DNA of 11,623 nt from Actinomycetes bacterium (GCA_023403475.1 JAEYEL010000098.1:1-11623), one strand, 5' to 3'. Numbered from the stretch's first letter, positions 1 through 6,260 are shown. Translations and numbers: made by a program. Notes: generated from the sequence alone by a model not told the origin.

Positions 1-2
1 CT

Positions 3-107
3 TCCAAGCCCGAGGCAGACGATTTCCCAATACATTCTGAATGTCTTTCAAACGCCGATTCGGAGCCAAAAAAGAAGCAGGCCAGCCACCTTAAAAAAGC
101 TAGATGA
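3..107 (+). CDS. C-terminal tail of an unrecognised protein, cut by the window edge
   Basis: The third forward frame is open from the window edge to TGA at 105-107 and reads as a hydrophilic tail ending SHLKKAR, with a run of acidic residues followed by a lysine-rich end. The amino-acid mix looks like a real protein end, and a good forward terminator follows 40 nt later. Both fit a gene coming in from the left. Frame 1 is also open here, to about 213, but its composition is less protein-like. I cannot name the family from 34 residues. In this position it could belong to a mobile-element gene such as a recombinase or mobilisation protein, but that is a guess. Confidence 0.35.
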   Translation, partial: SKPEADDFPIHSECLSNADSEPKKKQASHLKKAR

Positions 108-146
108 CCTGCCATTACTGTTGGCAAATCTACCGCTTGTGGATAC

Positions 147-181
147 AATGCGCCGTGTTTTGCAGGCGCGGTGCATTTTTT
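147..181 (+). terminator. Rho-independent terminator
   Basis: Arms 147-157 and 167-177 pair over 11 positions (nine Watson-Crick, two G-T) around a 9-nt loop. The 3' arm runs into a stretch of six T residues. The orientation serves the gene entering from the left. It also separates that gene from the convergent minus-strand gene ending at 241. Confidence 0.65.
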
Positions 182-240
182 GCGGATTTGGGGTTGATAT
201 ATCGGGACATTGAGGACGGAAAGGACAACACCAAGTCTGT

Positions 241-1680
241 CTATCGAACCGTATAATACTTTTGGTTTCTGCTTTTGGGCTTCTCCGGTATGGTCATTGC
301 CAGTTTTCCGGCAGCGATCAACGGCTGAACATAGTGCTGCATGGCATAAAACACGGTTTTTACGCCTAAAAACGATGCAATTTCCTGCCGTGTTTTCGGC
401 TCACGGCAAAACGTCAGCAAATCTCCGGCTTGCTCGTCCTTGGCCATTTCCTGTCCCACGGCCTGATTATATAGCGTTACCACAAATTCATTTCTACGGT
501 TTTCAAATTTCGGCTCCGGCAGGCCATATTCCTTCATTGCGTTGCGCATGGTGGGGATACCGGAATAGCGATGCTCCGCTGCGGTCAGTGTTTCTGCCAT
601 AACAGCCAGCGCAGGATTGCGCAGGTCCGGTTTTGCAATCCCCAGCTGTTCAACACTCATCCGGCCATACAGGCTTCCGGGGCTGTGAATTTCTACCCGG
701 TCCGTAAAAAAGTCAATTTGAATCGGAGTTCCTTCCGTATGAATGCTGTAATCCCGGTGGATCAAGGCGTTGAGGATTGCTTCGCGGAGTGCATCTACAG
801 GATATTCCGTTTTATCCGTGCGGATGCCGGTTTCTTTGCTGATAATGGTTTTGACCTTCATGTTCCGGCGGCAGAAGTTCAATGCTTCCTCTACCATTTC
901 TGAGATGGTTCCGCCGATCCGCTTGTTGTCTATGAACCGTGCGGAATCCTGATCTACATCGCCGATTTCCGTTCCAGGCACAACGATTGCCGTAATACCA
1001 AGCTGCGGGAAAAATCCCTGCGGATAAATGCAAAAATTCAGAACTGCGGCCAGAGTGGGGATGCCATTCCTTGTGATATTCAGCATTTCCAGCGTTTGTT
1101 CCTGCGTCATTCTGGAAAACCCGGGACGATCAAGGCGCATCTTTTCAATGTATCCCTGGATTTTTTCCGCATCCAGCAGCTGCAGGGTTGCTCGTTCAAC
1201 CGGATGCTCATCATCATGCAAGTGTTTGCGGAACGCTTCATAGCTGTATAGCTCATAGTCCGTCATTGGCAGATCCGCATCCCCGACACGGACAAAAGCA
1301 CCCTTGGTACGCCCCGCCCCACGATAGTAGCAGGGGCGTTCCGTGATATCGATGGCAGGGATCTCTGCTGCACAAATCGTCTTTCCGTGGTATTCAGCCA
1401 GTGTAAATACGGCTCGAACCGGCGGCTCCATCTGTAAGCACTGTTCCGTGATTTTCTTCTGCAAATCCTGCGGATCGTACACCCCGACGACTTGAAAAGC
1501 AGCATTTTCGCCAATACCAAACAGCAGAATGCCACCGCTGTCTTGATTGGAAAAACTGGACAGCGTATCATACAGACGCTTTGGGCAACCCACTTGGGCA
1601 GATTTCAGTTCTATTGTTTGTTCTTCTGCTTTCTGTTTGCAAACTTTGTTTGCTAATTCAATGAGTTCTTCGGTTAACAA
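241..1680 (-). CDS. AlbA_2 / HATPase_c_4 ATP-binding protein (RecG-like regulator family)
   Basis: This 479-residue protein has the architecture often labelled ATP-binding protein, transcriptional regulator or RecG-like. An N-terminal AlbA_2 (Schlafen AlbA-type) domain spans about 20-140, with IELKSA and the glycine-rich GGILLFGIGE. A GHKL-type ATP-binding region lies around 297-340, with ALREAILNALIHRDYS at about 297-312 and VEIHSPGSL at about 329. A C-terminal winged-helix-like segment lies around 420-479. The family probably couples ATP binding to nucleic-acid binding or regulation, but its substrate is unknown. I place the start at the TTG at 1680, giving MLTEELIELANK. AAAGGCGG sits 7 nt upstream and the promoter at 1706-1734 lies just before it. 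A longer frame from a TTG at 1734 would start inside the -35 box. Codon use is lower in GC than in htpG, which suggests a transferred gene. It is intact, unlike its relative at 6482-7810. Confidence 0.85.
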   Translation of the reverse strand: MLTEELIELANKVCKQKAEEQTIELKSAQVGCPKRLYDTLSSFSNQDSGGILLFGIGENAAFQVVGVYDPQDLQKKITEQCLQMEPPVRAVFTLAEYHGKTICAAEIPAIDITERPCYYRGAGRTKGAFVRVGDADLPMTDYELYSYEAFRKHLHDDEHPVERATLQLLDAEKIQGYIEKMRLDRPGFSRMTQEQTLEMLNITRNGIPTLAAVLNFCIYPQGFFPQLGITAIVVPGTEIGDVDQDSARFIDNKRIGGTISEMVEEALNFCRRNMKVKTIISKETGIRTDKTEYPVDALREAILNALIHRDYSIHTEGTPIQIDFFTDRVEIHSPGSLYGRMSVEQLGIAKPDLRNPALAVMAETLTAAEHRYSGIPTMRNAMKEYGLPEPKFENRRNEFVVTLYNQAVGQEMAKDEQAGDLLTFCREPKTRQEIASFLGVKTVFYAMQHYVQPLIAAGKLAMTIPEKPKSRNQKYYTVR

Positions 1681-1687
1681 GCTAACA

Positions 1688-1695
1688 CCGCCTTT
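1688..1695 (-). promoter_or_regulatory. Ribosome binding site deciding the TTG start at 1680
   Basis: The minus strand reads AAAGGCGG, then 7 nt, then TTG. No ATG or GTG in frame has a comparable site, so this sequence decides the start codon of the gene at 241-1680. Confidence 0.6.
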
Positions 1696-1705
1696 CGTTA
1701 CACTA

Positions 1706-1734
1706 ATTATGGCAAAGAGTCTTTGGTAATTCAA
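1706..1734 (-). promoter_or_regulatory. Sigma-70-type promoter of the AlbA_2 gene
   Basis: On the minus strand, TTGAAT (1734-1729), a 17-nt spacer and CATAAT (1711-1706) form a good housekeeping promoter. Transcription would start near 1699, giving a leader of only about 20 nt that contains the ribosome binding site. Confidence 0.6.
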
Positions 1735-1893
1735 GCAAATTTTGTCGAATAAACAAAGAGCTTTTGAATATTATTTACTTCTTGGGACAAAACTTGTTTA
1801 TGGTACATCGGACGAACAAACTGCGGCGCTCAGATTCACTGACCTGAGCTTTCCTTTGAATATTTCAACCATACTATCAATCTTTTCCCACAA

Positions 1894-2082
1894 TCATTCA
1901 CAGTATGCTATCAATTTATATCGCAAGAATCTGTGGGAAACGCAATCGGGCGGCTTTTGCCCGCACAAAACGTTGGCGAAGATGTTAAAGGCAGTGAAAG
2001 TGGTCATGCTCAGCTGATTGCAGATGACGCTCATTTGCGCCTTCACCTCAGAATCTATACGAAAAGCCGTGTTTGTATCTAT
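1894..2082 (-). pseudogene. RelB/DinJ-family antitoxin remnant with a lost start codon
   Basis: A minus-strand frame of 62 codons reads IDTNTAFRIDSEVKAQMSVI, then CNQLSMTTFTAFNIFANV. This is the ribbon-helix-helix N-terminus of RelB/DinJ antitoxins, which normally begin with Met-x-Thr and carry GMTMSTA-like residues. A strong ribosome binding site (AAGGAG at about 2098-2093) sits in the correct place, but the codon after it is ATA instead of ATG. After about residue 40 the frame leaves the family pattern. One extra T in the TTTT run near 1959 would give NVFVRAKA, which fits the family better, so a 1-nt deletion is likely. No toxin gene follows downstream (1740-1893). I infer a dead orphan antitoxin from a mobile element. 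The AT-to-GC style matches the neighbouring AlbA_2 gene rather than htpG. Confidence 0.6.
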
Positions 2083-2135
2083 AGTGTTCGTCTCCTTAAA
2101 AATGATAGCTTTCTGATAACTCTGCCCGCCGGTCG

Positions 2136-2163
2136 TTGACGGTCCCGAAACCGGTAATATACT
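2136..2163 (+). promoter_or_regulatory. Promoter of the small SHOCT-like ORF
   Basis: TTGACG (2136-2141), a 16-nt spacer and TATACT (2158-2163). A GCCGGT...ACCGG inverted pair brackets the -35 region and could be an operator. Transcription would begin around 2170, just ahead of the AAGGAG site. Confidence 0.5.
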
Positions 2164-2186
2164 GTCGTTTCTGAAGGAGACCGGCT

Positions 2187-2483
2187 ATGACGCAGGCAGA
2201 ATATGAAGCTGAGGTGTGCTTCAGACTTTGCAAAAGCATATTCGCCACGCTGTTGGCTCAGAGCATTATTACACAAGAAGATTGCCAACACCTGATCAAA
2301 GTGGCGGCAGAGAAATATCGCGCCCCCATTGGCGAACTGAAGGTGAACAGTGTTGCCGCAGAAAAAGGTTACACGGGTCGGGTTTCCGATCCCCCCCCGC
2401 TGGTGCCGCGAAGCGTCGAAAATCGTGCAACATCTCGAGAAGACCCCCGAATTCCTCCGCGAGATTATCTGCAGAATAGATAA
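2187..2483 (+). CDS. Small SHOCT-like mobile-element protein, probably chimeric at its C-terminus
   Basis: The ATG at 2187 follows AGGAGA by 6 nt and a recognisable promoter, so the start is well supported. The first 55-60 residues (MTQAEYEAEVCFRLCKSIFA, then LLAQSIITQEDCQHLIKVAAEKYRAPIG) resemble the short SHOCT-type proteins that sit next to serine recombinases in Firmicutes integrative elements. Their role is not established. In those proteins the chain ends soon after the PIG motif. Here it continues for about 40 residues rich in Pro and Arg with no family resemblance, and the DNA turns GC-rich. An eight-C run at 2391-2398 is also a likely frameshift point. I infer that the 3' end is an element/chromosome junction or a decayed gene end. 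No recombinase follows, so the usual partner is missing. Confidence 0.5.
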   Translation: MTQAEYEAEVCFRLCKSIFATLLAQSIITQEDCQHLIKVAAEKYRAPIGELKVNSVAAEKGYTGRVSDPPPLVPRSVENRATSREDPRIPPRDYLQNR

Positions 2484-2527
2484 GAGGGGTCTGGAAGCCG
2501 TGATTTCAACGACATCCAGACCCCTTT
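2484..2527. other. Strong hairpin directly after the SHOCT-like ORF
   Basis: AGGGGTCTGGA at 2485-2495 pairs perfectly with TCCAGACCCCT at 2515-2525, and two further pairs extend the stem. The loop is 19 nt. Only three T residues follow on the plus strand, so it is a weak terminator at best. It could also mark the end of an integrated segment. Confidence 0.45.
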
Positions 2528-2587
2528 CCGAGGGCCGAAAAACAGGCTGCGGGGTAAACTTTTCGATCGAGAAATTCCCCCGCAACG

Positions 2588-2620
2588 AAAAAGCCCCGAC
2601 CGTTTTCACAGGTCAGGGCT
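2588..2620 (-). terminator. Terminator of the tRNA-fMet transcript
   Basis: On the minus strand the arms at 2620-2611 and 2601-2592 form a 10-bp stem (AGCCCTGACC / GGTCGGGGCT) with a 9-nt loop, followed by TTTTT. It begins 8 nt after the CCA end of the tRNA. Confidence 0.8.
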
Positions 2621-2627
2621 GTAATTT

Positions 2628-2704
<77 letters not shown>

Positions 2705-2761
2705 CTATGTGTTGGACACCGCTTCGCTTTTGCAAGCAATAGTGAAAAGCGGCAAAAACAA

Positions 2762-2790
2762 ATTATATTTAAGATCGATGCAGCGGGCAA
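2762..2790 (-). promoter_or_regulatory. Promoter of tRNA-fMet
   Basis: On the minus strand, TTGCCC (2790-2785), a 17-nt spacer and a consensus TATAAT (2767-2762). This predicts a start near 2755 and a 50-nt leader before the tRNA. No upstream gene lies on this strand within the window's intergenic region. Confidence 0.65.
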
Positions 2791-2822
2791 TAGACGAGTG
2801 ACAAAAATTCTTCTCATCACGG

Positions 2823-2881
2823 AATCGGCATAAATAGACATAAATCGCACAAATCGGCATAAATAGGCATAAATACATAAA
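2823..2881. repeat. Phased cataaat array upstream of the tRNA promoter
   Basis: Five cataaat or cacaaat units start at 2829, 2839, 2848, 2858 and 2868, and a cut-down cataaa lies at 2876. The spacing is 8-10 bp, about one helical turn. The 15-mer aatcggcataaatag occurs twice (2823-2837 and 2852-2866), so the array may have grown by a 29-bp duplication. It lies 40-90 bp upstream of the tRNA -35 box. Confidence 0.7.
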
Positions 2882-2918
2882 GGCCGAAACTTTCCATACC
2901 CAGCGCACCGTCAGCGCC

Positions 2919-3002
2919 ATGGAGCCAGTTTTACGGAGCCGGCGCCACGGAGCCGGCGCCACGGAGCCGGCGCCACGGAGCCAGTGTCACGAAGCTAGTA
3001 TA
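2919..3002. repeat. 14-bp tandem repeat, six units
   Basis: Three identical units, acggagccggcgcc, occupy 2933-2974. A diverged unit follows (2975-2988, ending cagtgtc) and a decayed one after that (2989-3002). Another diverged unit precedes them (2919-2932). Each unit contains the palindrome ggcgcc. The array ends about 30 bp before the htpG -35 box. No reading frame explains it. Confidence 0.75.
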
Positions 3003-3031
3003 AAAAACAGTGTCGTTCTCGCATGGTGTTC

Positions 3032-3059
3032 TTGACATCGCGAAACATCGGACTACAAT
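3032..3059 (+). promoter_or_regulatory. htpG promoter
   Basis: A consensus TTGACA (3032-3037), a 16-nt spacer and TACAAT (3054-3059). Transcription should start about 3066, at the left edge of the CIRCE operator. The resulting leader to the htpG ATG is about 265 nt. Confidence 0.75.
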
Positions 3060-3065
3060 TCACTT

Positions 3066-3092
3066 TTAGCACTCGAAGGCATAGACTGCTAA
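3066..3092. promoter_or_regulatory. CIRCE element (HrcA operator) of htpG
   Basis: The sequence is TTAGCACTC, nine bases, GACTGCTAA. The CIRCE consensus is TTAGCACTC-N9-GAGTGCTAA, so 17 of 18 arm positions match and the spacer length is exact. Its place at the predicted transcription start is where HrcA blocks initiation in groE and dnaK operons. Known biology: HrcA needs GroEL for activity and releases DNA when misfolded protein occupies GroEL. Inference: htpG belongs to the HrcA heat-shock regulon in this organism. Confidence 0.85.
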
Positions 3093-3154
3093 ATCTGCTG
3101 TGCGCCTGCCGTATGAAGGCGGACGGGGCGATGCGGTGGTCTAGAACAGTCTAG

Positions 3155-3320
3155 GGCGGCTTATGGACAGCCTAAGGTGCCCGGGATTTAGGGCGGCTTG
3201 AGGAACTTGGGGCAACCTAAGGCAACCTGAGGCGTCTAGGGCGAAGCCTAGGGCAACCTAGGATAGCCTCTGGACAGCTTGGACAGTCAAGGCGGCTCAA
3301 GGCAACCAAAGGAAAAGAGG
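3155..3320 (+). repeat. Degenerate decamer repeat in the htpG leader
   Basis: About sixteen units of 8-12 nt, mostly 10, follow the pattern GGcaacCTaa. Examples are ggcaacctga, gggcaaccta, ggacagtcaa, ggcggctcaa and ggcaaccaaa. They run without a break to the ribosome binding site (AGAGGA, 3316-3321, 9 nt before ATG). Many units carry AGG or AAGG, so the leader holds a ladder of Shine-Dalgarno-like cores. CCTAGGG/CCTAGG stretches could pair with each other. No open frame accounts for it. Confidence 0.65.
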
Positions 3321-3330
3321 ACGACAGAAT

Positions 3331-5292
3331 ATGAGGAAGTTTAAGACCGAAAGCAAGAAGTTGCTCGACTTGATGATCAACTCCATCTACACGAATCGCG
3401 AGATATTTCTGCGCGAGCTTATCTCGAACGCGTCGGACGCGGTCGACAAGCTGTATTTCCGCAGCTTGACCGACAAGGATGTGGAGGTGAGCAAAGACGA
3501 CCTGAACATCTTGATCGCCTTCGACAAAGACGCTCGCACGGTGACCGTTTCCGATAACGGCATCGGCATGACGAAAGACGAGCTCGATAAGAACCTGGGC
3601 ACCATCGCTCATTCCGATTCGCAGGAGTTCAAGACCGACAACGCCGAGAAGCAAGGCGACGACATCGACATCATCGGCCAGTTCGGCGTGGGCTTCTATT
3701 CCTCGTTCATGGTGGCGCAGAAGGTTCGCGTCGTGTCGCGCGCCTACGGAAGCGACGAGGCATGGGCATGGGAAAGCGACGGTGTGGAAGGATACAGCAT
3801 CGAGGTCGCCGAACGTGCAAGCCACGGCACCGACGTCATCCTCACGCTCAAGGAGAACACGAAGGGCAACGACGAGGGCGACGGTGCCGAAAACTACGAC
3901 ACCTATCTTTCCGAATACGGCCTGAAAGACCTTATCAAGCGCTACAGCAACTACGTGCGCTACCCCATTCAGATGAACGTCACCAAAACGCGCGAGCTGC
4001 CCAAGCCCGAGGACGCGGGCGACGACTACAAGCCGGAATACGAGACCTATACCGAGCTTGAAACCATCAACTCTATGATTCCCATCTGGAAGCGCAAGAA
4101 GCAGGACGTGACCCAAGAGGAGTACAACGAGTTCTACAAGTCCGACTTCCACGACTACGCCGATCCGGCGCGCACCATTTCTCTGCACGCGGAAGGCGCG
4201 CTCACCTACGACGCGTTGCTGTTCATTCCGAGCCGCCCGCCCTACGACCTGTACAGCAAGGACTACAAGAAGGGGCTTGCTCTTTACAGCTCGAACGTGC
4301 TCATCATGGAAAAGTGCGAGGAGCTGCTTCCCGACTACTTCAACTTCGTGCACGGCGTGGTGGACAGCCAAGATCTCACGCTCAACATCTCGCGCGAGAC
4401 GTTGCAGCACAACAGCCAGCTTAAGGCCATCGCCCGCCGCATCGAGAAGAAGGTAAAGTCCGACTTGGAAGACATGCGCGACAACGACCGTGAAGCCTAC
4501 GAGGAGTTCTTCAAGAACTTCGGACGCGGTTTGAAGTACGGCATCTATTCGCACTACGGCATGAACAAGGACACGCTGGCCGACCTGCTTCTGTTCTATT
4601 CGGCCAAACAGCAGAAGATGATCACGCTGGCCGAATACGCCGCCGACGCGCCCGAAGGCCAGGAGGCCGTGTATTATGCGGCGGGCGATTCGGTGGAGCG
4701 CCTGGCCAAGATGCCCATCGTGACCACGGTGCTCGGGCGCGGACACGACGTTCTTCTGTGCACGCAGGACGTGGACGAGTTCTGCGTGACCGCCATGGCC
4801 GACTACGCCGTGCCCGACGCCGACGACCCCGACTCGCTTACCGCATGGCCGTTCAAGAACGTGGCCGGCGGCGACTTGGGTCTTGAGTCCGAAGAGGAGA
4901 AGAAGGAAGCCGAAGCGGCCACCGAAAAGAACAAGAGCCTGTTCGAAGCCATGAAGGAGGCTTTAGGCGACAAGGTGGAAAAGGTGGCCGTGTCCACGCG
5001 TTTGACCGATGCGCCCGCATGCATAACGGCGAGCGGCCCGCTCTCGCTTGAGATGGAGAAGATTCTTTCTGCCATGCCCGACGCGAGCGACGAGATGAAG
5101 ACCCAGCGCGTGCTCGAGGTGAACGCCAAGCACCCCGTCTTCGAAGCGCTTAAGGCCGCGCAGGATGTGGACGATGCCGACAAGGTGAAGCTCTACACGG
5201 AAATCCTGTACAACCAAGCGCTCCTTGTCGAGGGCTTGCCCATAGACGATCCGGTGGCCTATGCCCAAGCCGTCACGCAGCTGATGAAGTAG
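3331..5292 (+). CDS. htpG: Molecular chaperone HtpG (bacterial Hsp90)
   Basis: HtpG is a dimeric cytosolic ATP-driven chaperone acting on late folding intermediates with DnaK. The 653-residue product is full length, slightly above the usual 610-640. The N-terminal GHKL ATPase begins at residue 1 and shows ELISNASDA (catalytic E29, N33, D36), DNGIGM (75-80), GTIAHS (90-95) and GQFGVGFYSSFMVA (116-129). The middle domain (about 225-480) contains the family stretch IPIWKRKK and the conserved DLTLNISRETLQ. The C-terminal dimerisation domain (about 510-653) includes ACITASGPLSLEMEKI and ends ...AVTQLMK. The start ATG has AGAGGA 9 nt upstream, and no earlier start fits. It is monocistronic, with its own promoter, CIRCE operator and terminator, so heat-shock control by HrcA is likely. 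The codon use is GC-rich, typical of the host. Confidence 0.97.
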   Translation: MRKFKTESKKLLDLMINSIYTNREIFLRELISNASDAVDKLYFRSLTDKDVEVSKDDLNILIAFDKDARTVTVSDNGIGMTKDELDKNLGTIAHSDSQEFKTDNAEKQGDDIDIIGQFGVGFYSSFMVAQKVRVVSRAYGSDEAWAWESDGVEGYSIEVAERASHGTDVILTLKENTKGNDEGDGAENYDTYLSEYGLKDLIKRYSNYVRYPIQMNVTKTRELPKPEDAGDDYKPEYETYTELETINSMIPIWKRKKQDVTQEEYNEFYKSDFHDYADPARTISLHAEGALTYDALLFIPSRPPYDLYSKDYKKGLALYSSNVLIMEKCEELLPDYFNFVHGVVDSQDLTLNISRETLQHNSQLKAIARRIEKKVKSDLEDMRDNDREAYEEFFKNFGRGLKYGIYSHYGMNKDTLADLLLFYSAKQQKMITLAEYAADAPEGQEAVYYAAGDSVERLAKMPIVTTVLGRGHDVLLCTQDVDEFCVTAMADYAVPDADDPDSLTAWPFKNVAGGDLGLESEEEKKEAEAATEKNKSLFEAMKEALGDKVEKVAVSTRLTDAPACITASGPLSLEMEKILSAMPDASDEMKTQRVLEVNAKHPVFEALKAAQDVDDADKVKLYTEILYNQALLVEGLPIDDPVAYAQAVTQLMK

Positions 5293-5316
5293 CCGCAGCG
5301 TTTTTCTTTGCGTGCG

Positions 5317-5359
5317 AGGGGCTGCATCGGAGGTAGTGTTTTCCGGTGCAGCCCCTTTT
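5317..5359 (+). terminator. htpG terminator
   Basis: GGGGCTGCATCGG (5318-5330) pairs with CCGGTGCAGCCCC (5343-5355) with a single T-G wobble, a 12-nt loop, then TTTT. It starts about 25 nt after the htpG stop. Confidence 0.88.
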
Positions 5360-5419
5360 CGTTTCCGGTTGTCTTGGCGAAACTCAAGCTCATCGACGGC
5401 TTCTCGAAGGTCTAAGTCG

Positions 5420-5487
5420 CTAGTTTGTTCGTATGCTCGCAGGCTCGTAGGATCGTAGGCTCGTAGGCCCGTAGTCCGCCAAACTAG
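5420..5487. repeat. 8-bp tandem repeat inside an inverted repeat
   Basis: Six 8-bp units of the type cgtaggct fill 5430-5477 (cgtatgct, cgcaggct, cgtaggat, cgtaggct, cgtaggcc, cgtagtcc). They are flanked by ctagtttg (5420-5427) and its exact complement caaactag (5480-5487). The whole block could fold as a long hairpin with a repetitive loop. It sits between the htpG terminator and the DUF4143 pseudogene promoter. Confidence 0.7.
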
Positions 5488-5539
5488 AAAGTAAAACATC
5501 GCCAAATCCGAAAGTAAAACATCGCCAAATCCGAAAGTG
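5487..5539 (+). repeat. 23-bp direct repeats at the DUF4143 promoter
   Basis: Two perfect 23-bp copies stand head to tail at 5487-5509 and 5510-5532, each beginning gaaagtaaaacatcgcc. A third partial copy, gaaagtg (5533-5539), merges into the -10 box at 5541. The position suggests a binding site array for a regulator of the downstream gene, possibly the ATPase itself. No -35 box is visible where the repeats lie, so an activator or an extended -10 is needed. Confidence 0.75.
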
Positions 5540-5546
5540 ATATAAT
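5538..5546 (+). promoter_or_regulatory. Extended -10 promoter of the DUF4143 pseudogene
   Basis: TGATATAAT combines a TGN extension with a consensus -10. The region 17 nt upstream has no TTGACA-like box. The predicted start is near 5553, 20 nt before the ATG at 5574. Confidence 0.5.
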
Positions 5547-5573
5547 AGAAGCAGTTGAAAGGCGGTGTGGGAA

Positions 5574-6129
5574 ATGAACTATATCCCCAGACTTGTAGAT
5601 AGCGAATCAACCACCGGATCCGCCACCCCTCCCAATTTGAAGGCTGTTCGTTGTTGAAGACTTGAAAGCATGGGCCCCATCGCTTCGTTCTCGGACGCCT
5701 TTGCGATCGGCTACGGTCTGGCACCTGTGTGATTCTTCCCTTTCGGCTGCGGCTCTTGAAGTCGACCCCGAGGGTCTTCTGTCCGATCTCGTGACTATGG
5801 GGTATTTGTTCGAGACCTTGTGCGTAAGGGATTTGCGCATATACGCGCGGACTTTAGGTGGCAGCGTGTACCACTATCGCGATAAGGGCGGTTTGGAAGC
5901 GGATGCGATTGTTCGCTTGGCGAACGGCTCGTGGGGAGGCGTAGAGGTAAAACTTGGCGGCGTGGCTCGTATCAACGAGGGAGCGAAGCACCTCAAAGCG
6001 CTTGCGGAGAAAGTGGACTGCAAAAGAACTGGCTCCCCGGCATTTCTCATGGTGCTCACCGGTGGCCAGTATGCCTATACGCGTGAAGACGGGGTTCATG
6101 TCGTGCCCTTGGCTTGTTTGGCGCACTAA
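5574..6129 (+). pseudogene. DUF4143 AAA ATPase, core deleted
   Basis: The intact family (about 420-480 residues) has an N-terminal AAA P-loop domain and a C-terminal DUF4143 nuclease-like domain. Its role is debated, often suggested to be defence or toxin-antitoxin related. Here the usual start MNYIPRLVDSE is present at 5574 behind AAAGGCGG. It then runs into unrelated residues and stops at 5657. From 5641, in a different frame, the C-terminal part resumes as RLFVVEDLKAWAPSLRSRTP and continues for about 160 residues to VVPLACLAH. It includes HYRDKGGLEADAIV and WGGVEVKLGG, the conserved DUF4143 acidic and Lys residues. Walker A and B and about 250-300 residues are gone. A missing A at 5639-5643 (tttgaaggctg, where LERLF would be expected) adds a frameshift. 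The promoter survives, so a short transcript may still be made. Confidence 0.85.
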
Positions 6130-6176
6130 CGAATCGTATGGGAAGTGCGGAAAGCCCCATGGGATATGCCATCCTT

Positions 6177-6260
6177 GGGGATGAACGCCTACTCATAGGA
6201 AACGACACCGACATCAAGACCGTCCAGCGCCGTTTGGGGCGCTCGAGTGTGCGCCCCGCA
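6177..6260 (+). pseudogene. Tyrosine recombinase (integrase) C-terminal fragment
   Basis: The forward frame reads DERLLIGNDTDIKTVQRRLG followed by RSS. This matches the stretch after the HxLRHTHAT box in phage-type integrases (family form LLGNGVDIKTVQRRLGHSS). The LRHTHA motif upstream and the catalytic Tyr downstream (DVYAH) are absent. The surrounding frame (6114-6329) is open but otherwise unlike the family. It is a remnant of about 25 codons, likely from an element once integrated nearby. Confidence 0.6.

Noticed and set aside
1742..2017. Plus-strand frame of 91 codons
   Set aside because: It is antisense to the antitoxin remnant and has no ribosome binding site.
3114..3202. Short upstream ORFs in the htpG leader starting at ATG near 3114 and 3163
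   Set aside because: Very short, no convincing ribosome binding sites of their own, and no link to htpG translation visible.
3217..4746. Long minus-strand open frame (509 codons) opposite htpG
   Set aside because: It is a Val/Leu/His-rich mirror of htpG codons, typical of antisense frames in GC-rich genes. It also runs across the leader repeats.
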